This document shows, one piece after another, positions 33,904 to 42,611 of a stretch of DNA of 44,792 bases. The notes under the pieces were generated by a model. It had not been told where the DNA came from. It worked only from the letters and a program-made list of their open reading frames with translations, and searched no databases. The position numbers and the translations under genes were made by a program. The stretch is from a bacterium (GTDB lineage: Bacteria > Zhuqueibacterota > QNDG01): positions 1 through 44,792 of the forward strand of contig JAGGVB010000088.1 of the NCBI GenBank assembly GCA_021158245.1. The letters are read 5' to 3'. Every line of letters begins with the position of its first letter. The first letter of the stretch is position 1.

Positions 33904-35232
33904 ATGTACAAAGAGCTAAAAGTGTTGATAGATGCATTTTTTAGTGACAAAACAAGAGTGATAAAAATAAAAAAAGGTGAGACGTTTTTAAAGCAGGGAA
34001 TTTTTAATGACAGGCTTTTTTTTGTAAAAGAGGGCGAGTTTGTAGGCTATATTGAAGGGAATAACGGTGAAAGGGAGCTTTTTAGAATTCACAGGAATCA
34101 ATTCCTCGGGGTCTATAGTTTTTTTTCGAAAACATTCAAAAGTTCTGCAACTGTTGTTGCTGTACAGGATAGTACTGTGTCATTTATTGATCAAAATGTG
34201 AAATATGATATTGACCACGGAGAAATGAATCTATTTGAGCAATTTATGCCTGTAGTTGTTGAGAATCTGCTCCAGCGGCAAAAGCATGAGATTGAGATAG
34301 CTTCAGAGAAGGAGCAGGCTTTAAAGATGTTGAAGGATGCTGAAAGGCTTTCATCCCTGGGGCAGATGGCAGCAGGAATTGCACATGAACTCAACAACGC
34401 AATATCAGTATTTGGGAGAAACTGTGCGTGGATGAGAAAAAAGATATCTGAACTAATAGACAAAAATAACCAGCAGTATGCTGATTATTTTCGTATCGGA
34501 ATAGAAAAAGGCAGAATGTTTTCATCAAGGCAGGTCAGGCAGAGGACAAAAGAGATTGAAGCGAAGTATGGCTTTAATGAAAGTTTGTCGAACAAGATTG
34601 CACAAACGAGCCTCCCTGTAGATTTTCTTTTAAATGAATCTTTAAAACAAGAAGATATTGAAGAGCTTCTAAATTTTTGGGATATGGGTTCCGCTTTTCA
34701 TGATATCAAGATTGCTACTAAACATGCAGTGCATGTTGTTAAATCAGTACGTGCACTTGCAGAGAAGAAGGGTTCCAGAAGAAGTGATGTTGATATTAAT
34801 GAATCAATTAGACAAGCGCTTTCTTTATTAAGCAGCCCATTGCGTAAAGTGGAAGTTAAATTGGACTTTAAGTATGTCCCAAAGGTTCATGCAAATAAGG
34901 GGGAACTTGTTCAGGTATGGTTAAATATTATTAAGAATGGAATGGAAAGTTTAACTCAGGAAAAGGTAAAAAACGGCAGATTGTCTATATCCACTTATTT
35001 GCAAAATAATAAAATTGTTGTTACTATTGAAGATAACGGCCCTGGAATACCAAATGATCTACTGCCGAAGATATGGCAGCCTGATGTAACAACAAAGGAG
35101 AAAGGTATTGCGTTCGGACTTGGCCTCGGCCTGACAATAGTTGAAAGAATTGTAAAGAGTTATAACGGTGATATAGGTGTAAAGAGCAGGCCGGGGAAAA
35201 CTGTTTTTACAATCAGCATGCCGATATTGTAA
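33904..35232 (+). CDS. Histidine kinase with N-terminal cyclic-nucleotide-binding-type domain
   Basis: 442 residues, no membrane segment. Residues about 10-115 form a cNMP-binding (Crp-type) beta-barrel (KIKKGETFLKQG, FFVKEGEFVGYI). A helix linker leads to the H-box LSSLGQMAAGIAHELNNAIS with His161. An unusually long stretch (about 170-270) lies between the H-box and the second dimerisation helix. The HATPase domain has the N box (NIIKNGMES), G1 (EDNGPGIP) and G2 (GLGLGLTI). A soluble kinase sensing a cytoplasmic ligand, perhaps a cyclic nucleotide. No response regulator is adjacent on this strand. It lies tail-to-tail with the chemotaxis cluster (67 bases apart), so a functional link is possible but not shown. 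Confidence 0.88.
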   Translation: MYKELKVLIDAFFSDKTRVIKIKKGETFLKQGIFNDRLFFVKEGEFVGYIEGNNGERELFRIHRNQFLGVYSFFSKTFKSSATVVAVQDSTVSFIDQNVKYDIDHGEMNLFEQFMPVVVENLLQRQKHEIEIASEKEQALKMLKDAERLSSLGQMAAGIAHELNNAISVFGRNCAWMRKKISELIDKNNQQYADYFRIGIEKGRMFSSRQVRQRTKEIEAKYGFNESLSNKIAQTSLPVDFLLNESLKQEDIEELLNFWDMGSAFHDIKIATKHAVHVVKSVRALAEKKGSRRSDVDINESIRQALSLLSSPLRKVEVKLDFKYVPKVHANKGELVQVWLNIIKNGMESLTQEKVKNGRLSISTYLQNNKIVVTIEDNGPGIPNDLLPKIWQPDVTTKEKGIAFGLGLGLTIVERIVKSYNGDIGVKSRPGKTVFTISMPIL

Positions 35233-35299
35233 GGCGATACCCATTTTTGAGCAGGAGAATTTCTTTTGTTTTGGTGTTATGATGGCTCAGTAATATCAA

Positions 35300-35761
35300 T
35301 TATTTTTTAATTTTTTTCATAAGTACAATACCCGTTTCGGTGTTGAATTTTATTTTCCGACCTTGATTACCACCAACATCAGAAGCAATTATAGGAATAT
35401 TTAGTTCTTTCAACATACTGAATGCAATTTCACAATTTCTCTCTCCAATTTGAAATAAATTTTGGGTGTTGCCAATTACAGAAGCACCTCCAAATATTTT
35501 AGCTTGAAGATCAGACTGTCTTGATCCCATTTTTAACATTTTTTCAAAAAGTTTTTGAATAGCAATATTTCCAAACTTTGGTGATGCAAGCCCTGTACCA
35601 TTCCACAAATCAAGCTGATAATGGTTAATACCACCCATTCGGTTTACTGGGTCGTAGAGGCACACAGCCACACAGGATCCCAATACAGTTGATACAATAT
35701 AAGGATGTGGATCAGCAAAAATTGCCCCCCCATAAAGATAATGTTCTTTAATTAAAGGCAT
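35300..35761 (-). CDS. cheD: Chemoreceptor glutamine deamidase CheD
   Basis: Deamidates glutamines of chemoreceptors and in some bacteria interacts with CheC. 153 residues. The active-site Cys lies in LGSCVAVCLYDP (Cys at about 30) with the catalytic His in GGINHYQL (about 47). The FGGA block and GERN are also typical. Last gene of the chemosensory operon, 8 bases after the kinase-like gene, without a visible ribosome site, so translation is probably coupled. Confidence 0.94.
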   Translation of the reverse strand: MPLIKEHYLYGGAIFADPHPYIVSTVLGSCVAVCLYDPVNRMGGINHYQLDLWNGTGLASPKFGNIAIQKLFEKMLKMGSRQSDLQAKIFGGASVIGNTQNLFQIGERNCEIAFSMLKELNIPIIASDVGGNQGRKIKFNTETGIVLMKKIKK

Positions 35762-35769
35762 TTTGTTTT

Positions 35770-36654
35770 TTAAAATAATTCTTCATTAGCATCCAGGGAA
35801 AAACCCTCATCGCTATCTAAAGCTTGAGCTTCTGGAATGGAAACAAGGAAATGACATCCTTTATTTTTTTCACTTTCCAGAGTTAAAGTGCCTTCTAAAA
35901 AATCAATTGTATTTTTTACAACTGACAACCCCAAGCCGTGCCCTTTGTGTGCTTTGGTTATTCCCTGATCGAGCTGCACAAAGCGGTCAAAAATCTTTTC
36001 ATGGTCTGCTTTGTTAATACCTATTCCGTAATCCTTAACAGAAATAGTAAGATTGTTGTTCTGCAGCCAGACCTTGATGTCTATTTTATCACTTGTTTGT
36101 CCATACTCAATGGCATTGCTTAAAAGATTTGAAAATATCAAATGTATTTTTTCAGAATCTGTTGTAAATAAAAATGGCTGCCCTTGTTGCTCAGGTAAAT
36201 TAATATCACACTTTATTTCCACTTGCTTTTTTAAAGCAATATGTTTAAAACTTTGAACAGTTCTTAAAATCAGCTCTGTAATATTTACTTTGGAAATGTG
36301 AAGATAGGCCTCTCCAGCCTCTATCTCCGCAGCAGCAAATATTGTTCTTAATTGAAAATCCAGGTCAAATGCTTCAGCATAGATCATCCTGCTCATCTCA
36401 CTTACAGTTTTAGTATCAATTTCATTGTTTCCCATGAGATATTGGGCCATACCCAGAATTGCAGTAAGAGGATTATTAATTTCATTTCTTATATTGGAAA
36501 GAAAATTACCCTTTAATGCTTCTGAATCGGCCAATTTTTGGTTCATAATCAGGAGTTTTTCTTTTACTTCATTCAGTTTAGCAATTGTTCTGTTGTTTTC
36601 CTCAAATCTCCGGTTTAACTCCTGAAGTAAGTCATTATCACTAATATGTTGCAT
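35770..36654 (-). CDS. Histidine-kinase-like protein lacking the phospho-accepting His
   Basis: 294 residues, soluble. A coiled coil (about 5-48) leads to a HisKA-type helix FLSNIRNEINNPLTAILG. In active kinases the aligned triplet is SHE; here it is RNE, so the His position is Asn57 (codon AAT checked). The HATPase domain is intact: N box (SNLLSNAIEYG), G1 (KDYGIGI), F box and G2 (GHGLGLSV). It should bind ATP but cannot autophosphorylate at the usual site. It lies between cheB and cheD, with GGAGG before the ATG. It may act as an allosteric or adaptor protein of the chemosensory complex. I believe similar Asn versions occur in chemotaxis operons of other bacteria, which a search could confirm. 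Confidence 0.88.
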   Translation of the reverse strand: MQHISDNDLLQELNRRFEENNRTIAKLNEVKEKLLIMNQKLADSEALKGNFLSNIRNEINNPLTAILGMAQYLMGNNEIDTKTVSEMSRMIYAEAFDLDFQLRTIFAAAEIEAGEAYLHISKVNITELILRTVQSFKHIALKKQVEIKCDINLPEQQGQPFLFTTDSEKIHLIFSNLLSNAIEYGQTSDKIDIKVWLQNNNLTISVKDYGIGINKADHEKIFDRFVQLDQGITKAHKGHGLGLSVVKNTIDFLEGTLTLESEKNKGCHFLVSIPEAQALDSDEGFSLDANEELF

Positions 36655-36672
36655 TTTAAACCTCCGAAAGCC

Positions 36673-37740
36673 TTAACTTTTGGCTCTTTTGATAACATGG
36701 GATGCAATTGACTCAAGAGACACAATTTTATCAACACCACCTGCTGCTATTGCCTCTTTTGGCATACCAAAAACAATGCATGATTGTTCATTTTGAGCAA
36801 AATTATATGCACCTGCCTCTTTCATCTCCAGCATGCCTTTAGCACCATCATCACCCATACCTGTCATAATTACACCAATTACATTCTTTCCGCCATATCT
36901 GGCTGCTGACCTGAAAAGCACATCAACTGAGGGGCGGTGTCGGTTCACTAGCGGTCCGTCTTTAACTTCAACATAGTAACGAGCACCACTCCTTTTTAAC
37001 AGCATATGTTTATTCCCAGGCGCAATCAAGGCGTGTCCGCGCAGGACACTGTTGCCGTTTTCAGCTTCTTTAACAGTGATGGCACAAAGGCTGTCCAGCC
37101 TTTCAGCAAAAGATTTAGTGAATTTTTCAGGCATATGCTGAACTATAACTATACCTGGCGAATCCATTGGCATTGCTTGTAGAAAGACACGTAATGCTTC
37201 TGTTCCACCTGTTGACGCACCAACAACAATCACCTTTTCAGTTGTCTTGGCCATTGCATGTCCTGTTATCGCTGGTATTACAGCATCAGCCGAGAGTTTA
37301 GGCACTATTTTTTGTACTTTTACAAGTTTTTTCAAATTCACATGGGAAGCTGCCTTTATTGTATCGCAAATGTGTATTTTCGATTCTTCAAAAAACCCTT
37401 TAATACCAATTTGGGGTTTAGTAATAATATCTACAGCTCCATACCTCATGGCCTGAAGTGCAGTATCTGTACCATCACCAGTCAGACTGGAAACCATAAC
37501 GACTGGTATTGGATGTTGTGACATAATTTTCTTTAGAAAAGTAATGCCGTCCATCTTGGGCATTTCCACATCCAAAGTGATTACATCGGGGCATTCCTTT
37601 TTAATTTTTTGCACAGCAAAATAGGGATCAGATGCAGCAGCAATTACTTCCAGTTCTGGATCGGAATTGATTAGATCACTCAATATCTGACGTACTACTG
37701 CTGAATCATCGACAACCAATACTCTTATCTTTTTGTTCAT
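36673..37740 (-). CDS. cheB: Chemotaxis methylesterase/response regulator CheB
   Basis: Removes methyl groups from receptors when phosphorylated. 355 residues from ATG 37740, preferred over an upstream TTG (37776) because the family starts right before the first receiver strand. Receiver: Asp11-Asp12, phospho-Asp57 ([11 protein letters not shown]). Methylesterase domain: Ser176 (VGASTGG), His202 (VQHMPEKF) and Asp at about 298 (TGMGDDG), all present. Linker about 125-165. Located 90 bases after cheR and 18 before the kinase-like gene, in one direction. Confidence 0.96.
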   Translation of the reverse strand: MNKKIRVLVVDDSAVVRQILSDLINSDPELEVIAAASDPYFAVQKIKKECPDVITLDVEMPKMDGITFLKKIMSQHPIPVVMVSSLTGDGTDTALQAMRYGAVDIITKPQIGIKGFFEESKIHICDTIKAASHVNLKKLVKVQKIVPKLSADAVIPAITGHAMAKTTEKVIVVGASTGGTEALRVFLQAMPMDSPGIVIVQHMPEKFTKSFAERLDSLCAITVKEAENGNSVLRGHALIAPGNKHMLLKRSGARYYVEVKDGPLVNRHRPSVDVLFRSAARYGGKNVIGVIMTGMGDDGAKGMLEMKEAGAYNFAQNEQSCIVFGMPKEAIAAGGVDKIVSLESIASHVIKRAKS

Positions 37741-37830
37741 ATCATCACCGTATTTGTTAATGACTGGTAAGTTCAAATGAACATTTTATTCTTTATATTA
37801 TCACACAACTATTTCTCATGTTGAATGATT

Positions 37831-38685
37831 TTATTTTTGATAAACAGTTGGAGCAACAGTTTTAAACTTGGTGTTAAGACCATTTATTGTTTCAGAATGC
37901 CCCATAAAGAGAAAACCACCAGGGATAAGCTGTTCATAAAATTTCTCAACCAATTTTTTTTGTATATCTCTATCAAAATAGATTACTACATTCCTGCAAA
38001 AAATAACTTCAACTTTTTCTTTTAGTCGAAAATTATCAAGAAAGTTTAGTCTCCGGAATATCACTTTTGACCTTAACTCTGGAATTATACGTACAACTTT
38101 ATTTGCCGGGTCTTTACTTTTTAACAAATACTTCTGTTTCATCTTCATTGGTATTGGGTCTATTCGTTCTTTACTGTATATGGCAATACGACCATGTTCT
38201 ATTACTTTAGTTGATATGTCTGTAGCAAGTATTTTAAATTTAAAACTTCTGTTTTTTTCTGCAAAATCACTTAGTACCATTGCCAAAGTGTAGGGTTCTT
38301 CCCCTGTAGAACAGCCTGCACTCCAGAATTTAAAAGGCTCCCGTATTTCTGATGGCCGGTTTTTAATGAGCTCTGGGAGGACGGTGTCAATCAGATATTT
38401 AAAATGGTCTGGTTCTCTAAAGAAATCTGTTTTGTTGGTAGAAACAGCATTTATTAGGTTTATAACTTCATCTTTATCTTCTGTACTCTGAATAAATGCC
38501 CAGTACTCTTCAAAGGAGCTTATCTCCAGAGCACGGAGTCTCTTCATAAGCCTGCTTTGAACCATCAACCTTTTTCCTGGAGGCATTTTAATTCCACACT
38601 CAGATTGGATAAAACTTCCTAATTTTTTAAAAATATTTTCAGAAAGTACAACATCTCTAATTATTGTAGTTTTGGCTTTATACAT
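37831..38685 (-). CDS. cheR: Chemoreceptor methyltransferase CheR
   Basis: Methylates receptor glutamates using S-adenosylmethionine. 284 residues with both parts: the N-terminal all-helical domain (about 13-85, LMVQSRLMKRLRAL) and the catalytic domain with TDFFREPDHF (about 86-95), the SAM motif SAGCSTGEEPYTLA (122-135) and VIFCRNVVIYFD. The beta-subdomain that docks receptor C-terminal tethers is present, matching the possible tether on the soluble receptor encoded upstream. No good ribosome site precedes ATG 38685. A palindrome at 38697-38712 lies just before it. Confidence 0.96.
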   Translation of the reverse strand: MYKAKTTIIRDVVLSENIFKKLGSFIQSECGIKMPPGKRLMVQSRLMKRLRALEISSFEEYWAFIQSTEDKDEVINLINAVSTNKTDFFREPDHFKYLIDTVLPELIKNRPSEIREPFKFWSAGCSTGEEPYTLAMVLSDFAEKNRSFKFKILATDISTKVIEHGRIAIYSKERIDPIPMKMKQKYLLKSKDPANKVVRIIPELRSKVIFRRLNFLDNFRLKEKVEVIFCRNVVIYFDRDIQKKLVEKFYEQLIPGGFLFMGHSETINGLNTKFKTVAPTVYQK

Positions 38686-39098
38686 TGTATATACTCTATT
38701 GTTTATACAATAATTCTTTGGTTACACATGATTCCGTGTCATGTACTAATCTTTTACAGTTATGAATTCTGCCTAATTACATATTTTACTCTGTCTGTAT
38801 GTCTGATCATAAAAACTGGGATATTCTCCTAACTAAAAGTTTTAACATTTCTTTAGTTCGCGTAGTTGTATAATTCATCCTATTAGTTTCTTTTAATCAC
38901 TACTTGTATATATCCTTTCCCTCTGATTGTTAAAAAACTTATACGATACCAGACATATACAATCAGCTATCTGTTTTAAACTTGATGTTCAGGGGCTATC
39001 TTAAAGCTGTTTTTTCAGATTAAGTCTTTCTTCCAGTCCTGCTAAGTTTTAAACATCTTAAAAATGTTTTTTTGATAGCCCCTTGTGCTTAATTCAGA
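38686..39098 (-). other. 413-base gap between cheW and cheR
   Basis: No gene recognised. Contents: a 16-bp hairpin palindrome TATTGT/ACAATA (38697-38712), an inverted repeat ACATGA/TCATGT (38726-38744), two very short minus-strand frames (22 and 16 codons) overlapping as ATGA that look like chance, and a 93-bp element with inverted ends (38991-39083). A promoter for cheR may lie here; no clear consensus was found. Confidence 0.5.
38991..39083. mobile_element. Possible MITE-like element with inverted ends
   Basis: AGGGGCTATC at 38991-39000 and its exact complement GATAGCCCCT at 39074-39083 bound a 93-bp AT-rich segment with a 6-bp inner hairpin. The ends resemble terminal repeats of some DDE insertion sequences (GGGGCTGTC-type). 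No target duplication is seen. It could instead be a long hairpin acting as a terminator or processing site between cheW and cheR. Confidence 0.4.
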
Positions 39099-39641
39099 TT
39101 AAGTTGTTTCAGCAACAGCTTCTACTTTTTTTTCTTTTTTCTTTTTACTTTTACCTGAACTACCAGCTTCCTGAACTATAGTAAGTTCATCAGCAGAAAA
39201 GATTTTATTCAGGTTAAGTAGAATTATAAATCCTTCTTCATTTTTGCCCATTCCAGTGATAAATTCCGTATTTAGCCGTGTTCCTATTTTAGGGGCAGGC
39301 TCAATATCATCAGGAAGAAGGTCTATTACTTCATTTACAGAATCTACTAAACAGCCAAGAACAGTAAAATCTCCATCTAATTCTACTTCGACAATAATTA
39401 TACATGTGTCGACTGTTTTTTCTATACAACCCATTCCAAATTTTCTCTTCATGTCTACAATGGGTACAACACTACCACGCAGGTTGATCACGCCACGCAT
39501 AAAGTCAGGTGTTTTAGGCACTTTTGTTATTTTGTCAAAATCCAGTACAGACTGTACTGTGGCAATATCAAAGGCATAAGTCTCTTTATCCAACCTGAAC
39601 GTAATGTATTGGTTGAGTTTACTAAGCCCTTCAACATTCAT
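39099..39641 (-). CDS. cheW: Chemotaxis scaffold protein CheW
   Basis: Couples receptors to CheA. 180 residues; the CheW SH3-like fold covers about 8-155 (YITFRLDKETYAFDIATVQ, GVINLRGSVVPIVDMKRKFG, GMGKNEEGFIILLNLNKIFS). The C-terminal tail (about 160-180) is Lys-rich and low in complexity (KSKKKKEKK). GGAG 8 bases before the ATG supports the start. Follows the receptor gene by 56 bases. Separated from cheR by a 413-base gap with a possible inserted element. Confidence 0.95.
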   Translation of the reverse strand: MNVEGLSKLNQYITFRLDKETYAFDIATVQSVLDFDKITKVPKTPDFMRGVINLRGSVVPIVDMKRKFGMGCIEKTVDTCIIIVEVELDGDFTVLGCLVDSVNEVIDLLPDDIEPAPKIGTRLNTEFITGMGKNEEGFIILLNLNKIFSADELTIVQEAGSSGKSKKKKEKKVEAVAETT

Positions 39642-39697
39642 AATAATTTCTCCATTAAAATTAAAGACAATATTTAATTCTCAATTTTTTGTCTGTT

Positions 39698-41353
39698 TTA
39701 AAATTTTTCAAATTCCTTATCCTTATTATCATATTCATTGCCATTGCCATTGCCATTGCCATTACTATCAATATCAATGACAACTCCTGATTCTTCTTTT
39801 TCACCTGTTTTTATTCTGGTTTTTTTACCATTTCTTCCAGTTATATGTGATACATTAATTGTATGTTTTTGTTTGTTTATTTCCATTTTATTAGTTTGCT
39901 TTTGTCTAATGACATTGTCTCTAATCTTGAAAAATTCAATGGTTGCCTGAAGCTGCTGCGCCTGAGCGGCAAGTTCTTCGGAAGTTGATGCCATTTCTTC
40001 TGAAGCCGATGCATTCTGCTGTATCACTTTGTCAAGCTGCTGGATAGCTTGATTAACCTGTTCACTTCCAGTACGCTGCTCTGCACTGGAGGCGCTGATT
40101 TCCTGAACAAGTTCTGCTGTTTTCTGAATATCTGGTACCAGTTTGTCAAGCATTTCTCCGGCTTTTTTAGCTACATCAACAGTGTTACCTGCTAAATCAC
40201 TGATTTCATTTGCTGCAGTACCACTGTGCTCTGCTAACTTACGTATTTCTGCAGCAACAACTGCAAAACCCTTACCTGCCTCACCTGCTCTGGCAGCTTC
40301 TATGGCCGCGTTTAGGGCCAGCATATTTGTCTGACGCGCTATCTCATTGATAATATTTATCTTTTCAGCAATATTAACCATTGCACTTACTGCTTCTTTT
40401 ACTGAGCCGCCGCTTTCAATTGCATCTTTTGCAGCTTGCACTGCAATCTTTTCGGTTTGTTGTGCATTATCAGCATTCTGCTGAATATTAGAATCCATCT
40501 CTTCCATGGATGATGAAGCTTCTTCAGTGGAAGCTGCTTGTTCTGTGCTTCCCTGGGACAACTGTTGAGCAGTGGAGCTCAATTCCTCACTGCCTGCAGC
40601 TACATTTTCACCGGCAGAGCGAACTTCTCCTATAACGTTTGAGATATTCTCCAGCATTTCTTGCAGGGCAATCATCAGTTTATCCTCTGAAGATCGTTTT
40701 TCTGTTTTTTGAGTCAGGTCTCCAGCGGCAATTTTTTGTGCCAAAGATATTACTTCATTATCAGCGTAGATAAGCATATTCAGGTTGTTTATAATCCTAT
40801 TGAATTCACCCTTATAATCATCAGTTATCTTCTCAGGAATGTCACCCTTGGAGATGCGGTCTACATACTCGGCTGTCACGTTCAAAGGACCGATAATTGC
40901 GTCAAGTGTGTTGTTTACGCCCTGGATGATCTTGCCAAAATCGCCCATATACTTGTCGGCTTCGCCACGAACATCAAGTTTGCCCTCTACTGCCGCATTT
41001 GCGAGACGGGCTGACTCATCGATCAATCCATTCAAAGCATCTATGCAGACGTTCAGGTTGTTCTTGACTTCGTTAAAATCACCTTTATAATCATCAGTTA
41101 TTTTCTCAGGAATGTCACCCTTGGAGATGCGGTCTACATACTCGGCCGTCACGTTCAAAGGAGAAATGACAGCATCCAGAGTATCATTGACACCTTTTAC
41201 GATTGCAGCAAATTCACCCTGGAATTTGCTGGCATCACCCCGGACATCAAGCTTGCCTTCGATCGCAGCTTTGGTGAGCATTCCGACTTCTGAGGCCAAC
41301 TCACCCAGTTGTTTGTGAAAATTATTGTTTGTTTTTTTTCGTAATCCAAACAT
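39698..41353 (-). CDS. Soluble methyl-accepting chemotaxis protein with tandem HAMP-type repeats
   Basis: 551 residues from ATG 41353, chosen because AAAGGAGA lies just before it. No membrane segment or signal peptide, so it is cytoplasmic. N-terminal two copies of a 91-residue HAMP-like unit ([21 protein letters not shown] at about 68-88 and about 159-179, identical in protein), then a third HAMP, then the signalling coiled coil with hairpin tip [20 protein letters not shown] around residue 350. The tail is a flexible linker with four NG repeats encoded by a hexanucleotide repeat, ending EFEKF, which fits the CheR/CheB tether pattern (aromatic, two residues, aromatic). It probably feeds CheA through CheW encoded next to it. 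The sensed signal is unknown. Confidence 0.94.
   Translation of the reverse strand: MFGLRKKTNNNFHKQLGELASEVGMLTKAAIEGKLDVRGDASKFQGEFAAIVKGVNDTLDAVISPLNVTAEYVDRISKGDIPEKITDDYKGDFNEVKNNLNVCIDALNGLIDESARLANAAVEGKLDVRGEADKYMGDFGKIIQGVNNTLDAIIGPLNVTAEYVDRISKGDIPEKITDDYKGEFNRIINNLNMLIYADNEVISLAQKIAAGDLTQKTEKRSSEDKLMIALQEMLENISNVIGEVRSAGENVAAGSEELSSTAQQLSQGSTEQAASTEEASSSMEEMDSNIQQNADNAQQTEKIAVQAAKDAIESGGSVKEAVSAMVNIAEKINIINEIARQTNMLALNAAIEAARAGEAGKGFAVVAAEIRKLAEHSGTAANEISDLAGNTVDVAKKAGEMLDKLVPDIQKTAELVQEISASSAEQRTGSEQVNQAIQQLDKVIQQNASASEEMASTSEELAAQAQQLQATIEFFKIRDNVIRQKQTNKMEINKQKHTINVSHITGRNGKKTRIKTGEKEESGVVIDIDSNGNGNGNGNEYDNKDKEFEKF
39736..39763. repeat. Hexanucleotide repeat in the receptor gene
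   Basis: Four full CATTGC units and a partial fifth (plus strand). On the coding strand they encode alternating Asn-Gly in the C-terminal linker of the receptor. Copy-number change would lengthen or shorten the linker without shifting frame. Confidence 0.9.
40812..41162 (-). repeat. Intragenic duplication of 273-bp HAMP unit
   Basis: About 70 bases starting at 40812 recur at 41085 with very few changes (offset 273 bases, 91 codons). The rest of the unit is conserved in protein but diverged in DNA, suggesting an older duplication with a conserved or converted core. Confidence 0.8.
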
Positions 41354-41506
41354 TGTGTTCTCCTTTAAATTTAGATTAATACTTATAAATTGGATATAAA
41401 TCATTCAATTTATCTTCAATCAGTCTTTCGTAATAAGGTGTTCATACAATTTTCCTCCATCTTTATTGATAATTAAAATGTATACAAAAGCTAATAAAAC
41501 TAAATT

Positions 41507-41821
41507 TTATTTTCTCCAAATCCAATTGCCGCTACCGCCATCAACAAAGTTCATCTTTCCCCAAAATCCTTTTGCTGTGAATCTTACACGGTCTGCAATG
41601 ATGGTATCAAACGATTTTTTAAACATCTCAATCGTTTCTTTAGCATAACCGTGTCTTTCAAATTCCGGAAAAATATTTATCGAGTTAATGGTCAGTTTTT
41701 TACCCTCAATTAAACCTCTGACCTTGCCCACCCGGGTCTCACCACGATCAATGTTCATCCAATCAAAATCAGAATTATGCTGTTCACGGGATAGTAGTTT
41801 AAAAGTCAATTTTTCAGACAT
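41507..41821 (-). CDS. Small GNAT-like acetyltransferase
   Basis: 104 residues, shorter than usual GNAT enzymes (about 140 or more), missing much of the N-terminal part. Seen: a beta-strand (LTINSINIFPEF), an acetyl-CoA-loop-like motif ERHGYA (55-60; consensus Q/RxxGxG/A with Glu at the first place) with the following helix (KETIEMFKK), and GFWGKMNF (85-92), which matches the typical GFxKxGF strand-loop. It could acetylate a protein or small molecule. AAGGGA before the ATG. It is 10 bases downstream of a deacetylase-family gene and upstream of the receptor gene. Family assignment is moderate, the substrate unknown. Confidence 0.7.
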   Translation of the reverse strand: MSEKLTFKLLSREQHNSDFDWMNIDRGETRVGKVRGLIEGKKLTINSINIFPEFERHGYAKETIEMFKKSFDTIIADRVRFTAKGFWGKMNFVDGGSGNWIWRK

Positions 41822-41831
41822 TCTTTTTCCC

Positions 41832-42611
41832 TTATAATTTTAATCCGGATAATTCGAACCCCTGGCAGAATGCCAATACATTTCTACCGAGGTCCGGTAG
41901 ATAATATCCACCCTCTAATATGGCAAAGCGCCGTTTATGGCCCATTCTTTTTGTGAATTTATTTAAAATTCTGCCGATCTGATAAAAATCAAAAGTTGTC
42001 AATTTTTTTCCCACATCTTTTTCATAAGAATCGAAGCCGGCAGAAACTGCAACAATATCAACATGCTGAATATCAGCAGTAGTTTCTTCAATAATTTTCA
42101 GATAGTCTTTATTGTTATCAGCATACGGATTCAGAATTTTTGCCTCCTTCCAACCTGAAAGCACATTAATATTTCCATCTCCGGTATGAGCATCAAAATC
42201 CAGCAGGAATGCGCTGTTAATAAATCCATCTTCTTTCAATTTCAAAAGCGCTATGCCTATATTGCAGAACACACAATAACCCCATGCGGAATCTTTTGAG
42301 GCATGATGACCCGGCGGCCGTATGCAGGCAAATGCGGGTTGATCTTTAAGAGCAATCTTAGCTGCTAGTAATGCACCGCCTGCAGATAGAGAGGCCATGT
42401 TAAATAGCTTCGATTTCTTTTTGATTTCTTCAATATAATCCCGTGAATGAGCTAGTGATATATCCTGATAAGAAGCTGGTTCGGGAGTTATAATTTTATA
42501 CTGTTTTTCTTCTTTTAAAGCTTCTATAATACTTTCCATACGATCCGGTATTGAAGCGCTATTTGAAGCATAATCAGAATGTTTAAAATTTTCATGAAAA
42601 ACAATTTGCAT
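41832..42611 (-). CDS. Histone-deacetylase-family amidohydrolase
   Basis: 259 residues. A zinc-dependent arginase/deacetylase fold that removes acetyl groups from lysine or polyamines. Active-site signatures: RPPGHH (98-103; His102-His103), DFDAH (138-142; ligands Asp140, His142), GFDS (Asp193) and LEGGYY (Tyr235). All expected ligands and the catalytic Tyr are present. Class II-like bacterial enzymes include acetoin-utilisation AcuC-type and acetylpolyamine hydrolases; the substrate here cannot be told. The start overlaps the end of the upstream MBL-fold gene by 20 bases and the end is 10 bases before the GNAT-like gene, so the three form a unit inside the chemotaxis cluster. Confidence 0.9.
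   Translation of the reverse strand: MQIVFHENFKHSDYASNSASIPDRMESIIEALKEEKQYKIITPEPASYQDISLAHSRDYIEEIKKKSKLFNMASLSAGGALLAAKIALKDQPAFACIRPPGHHASKDSAWGYCVFCNIGIALLKLKEDGFINSAFLLDFDAHTGDGNINVLSGWKEAKILNPYADNNKDYLKIIEETTADIQHVDIVAVSAGFDSYEKDVGKKLTTFDFYQIGRILNKFTKRMGHKRRFAILEGGYYLPDLGRNVLAFCQGFELSGLKL

Noticed and set aside
38780-38900. Two tiny minus-strand frames (22 and 16 codons) overlapping by ATGA in the cheW-cheR gap
   Set aside because: Too short to judge, weak ribosome sites and AT-rich; consistent with chance.
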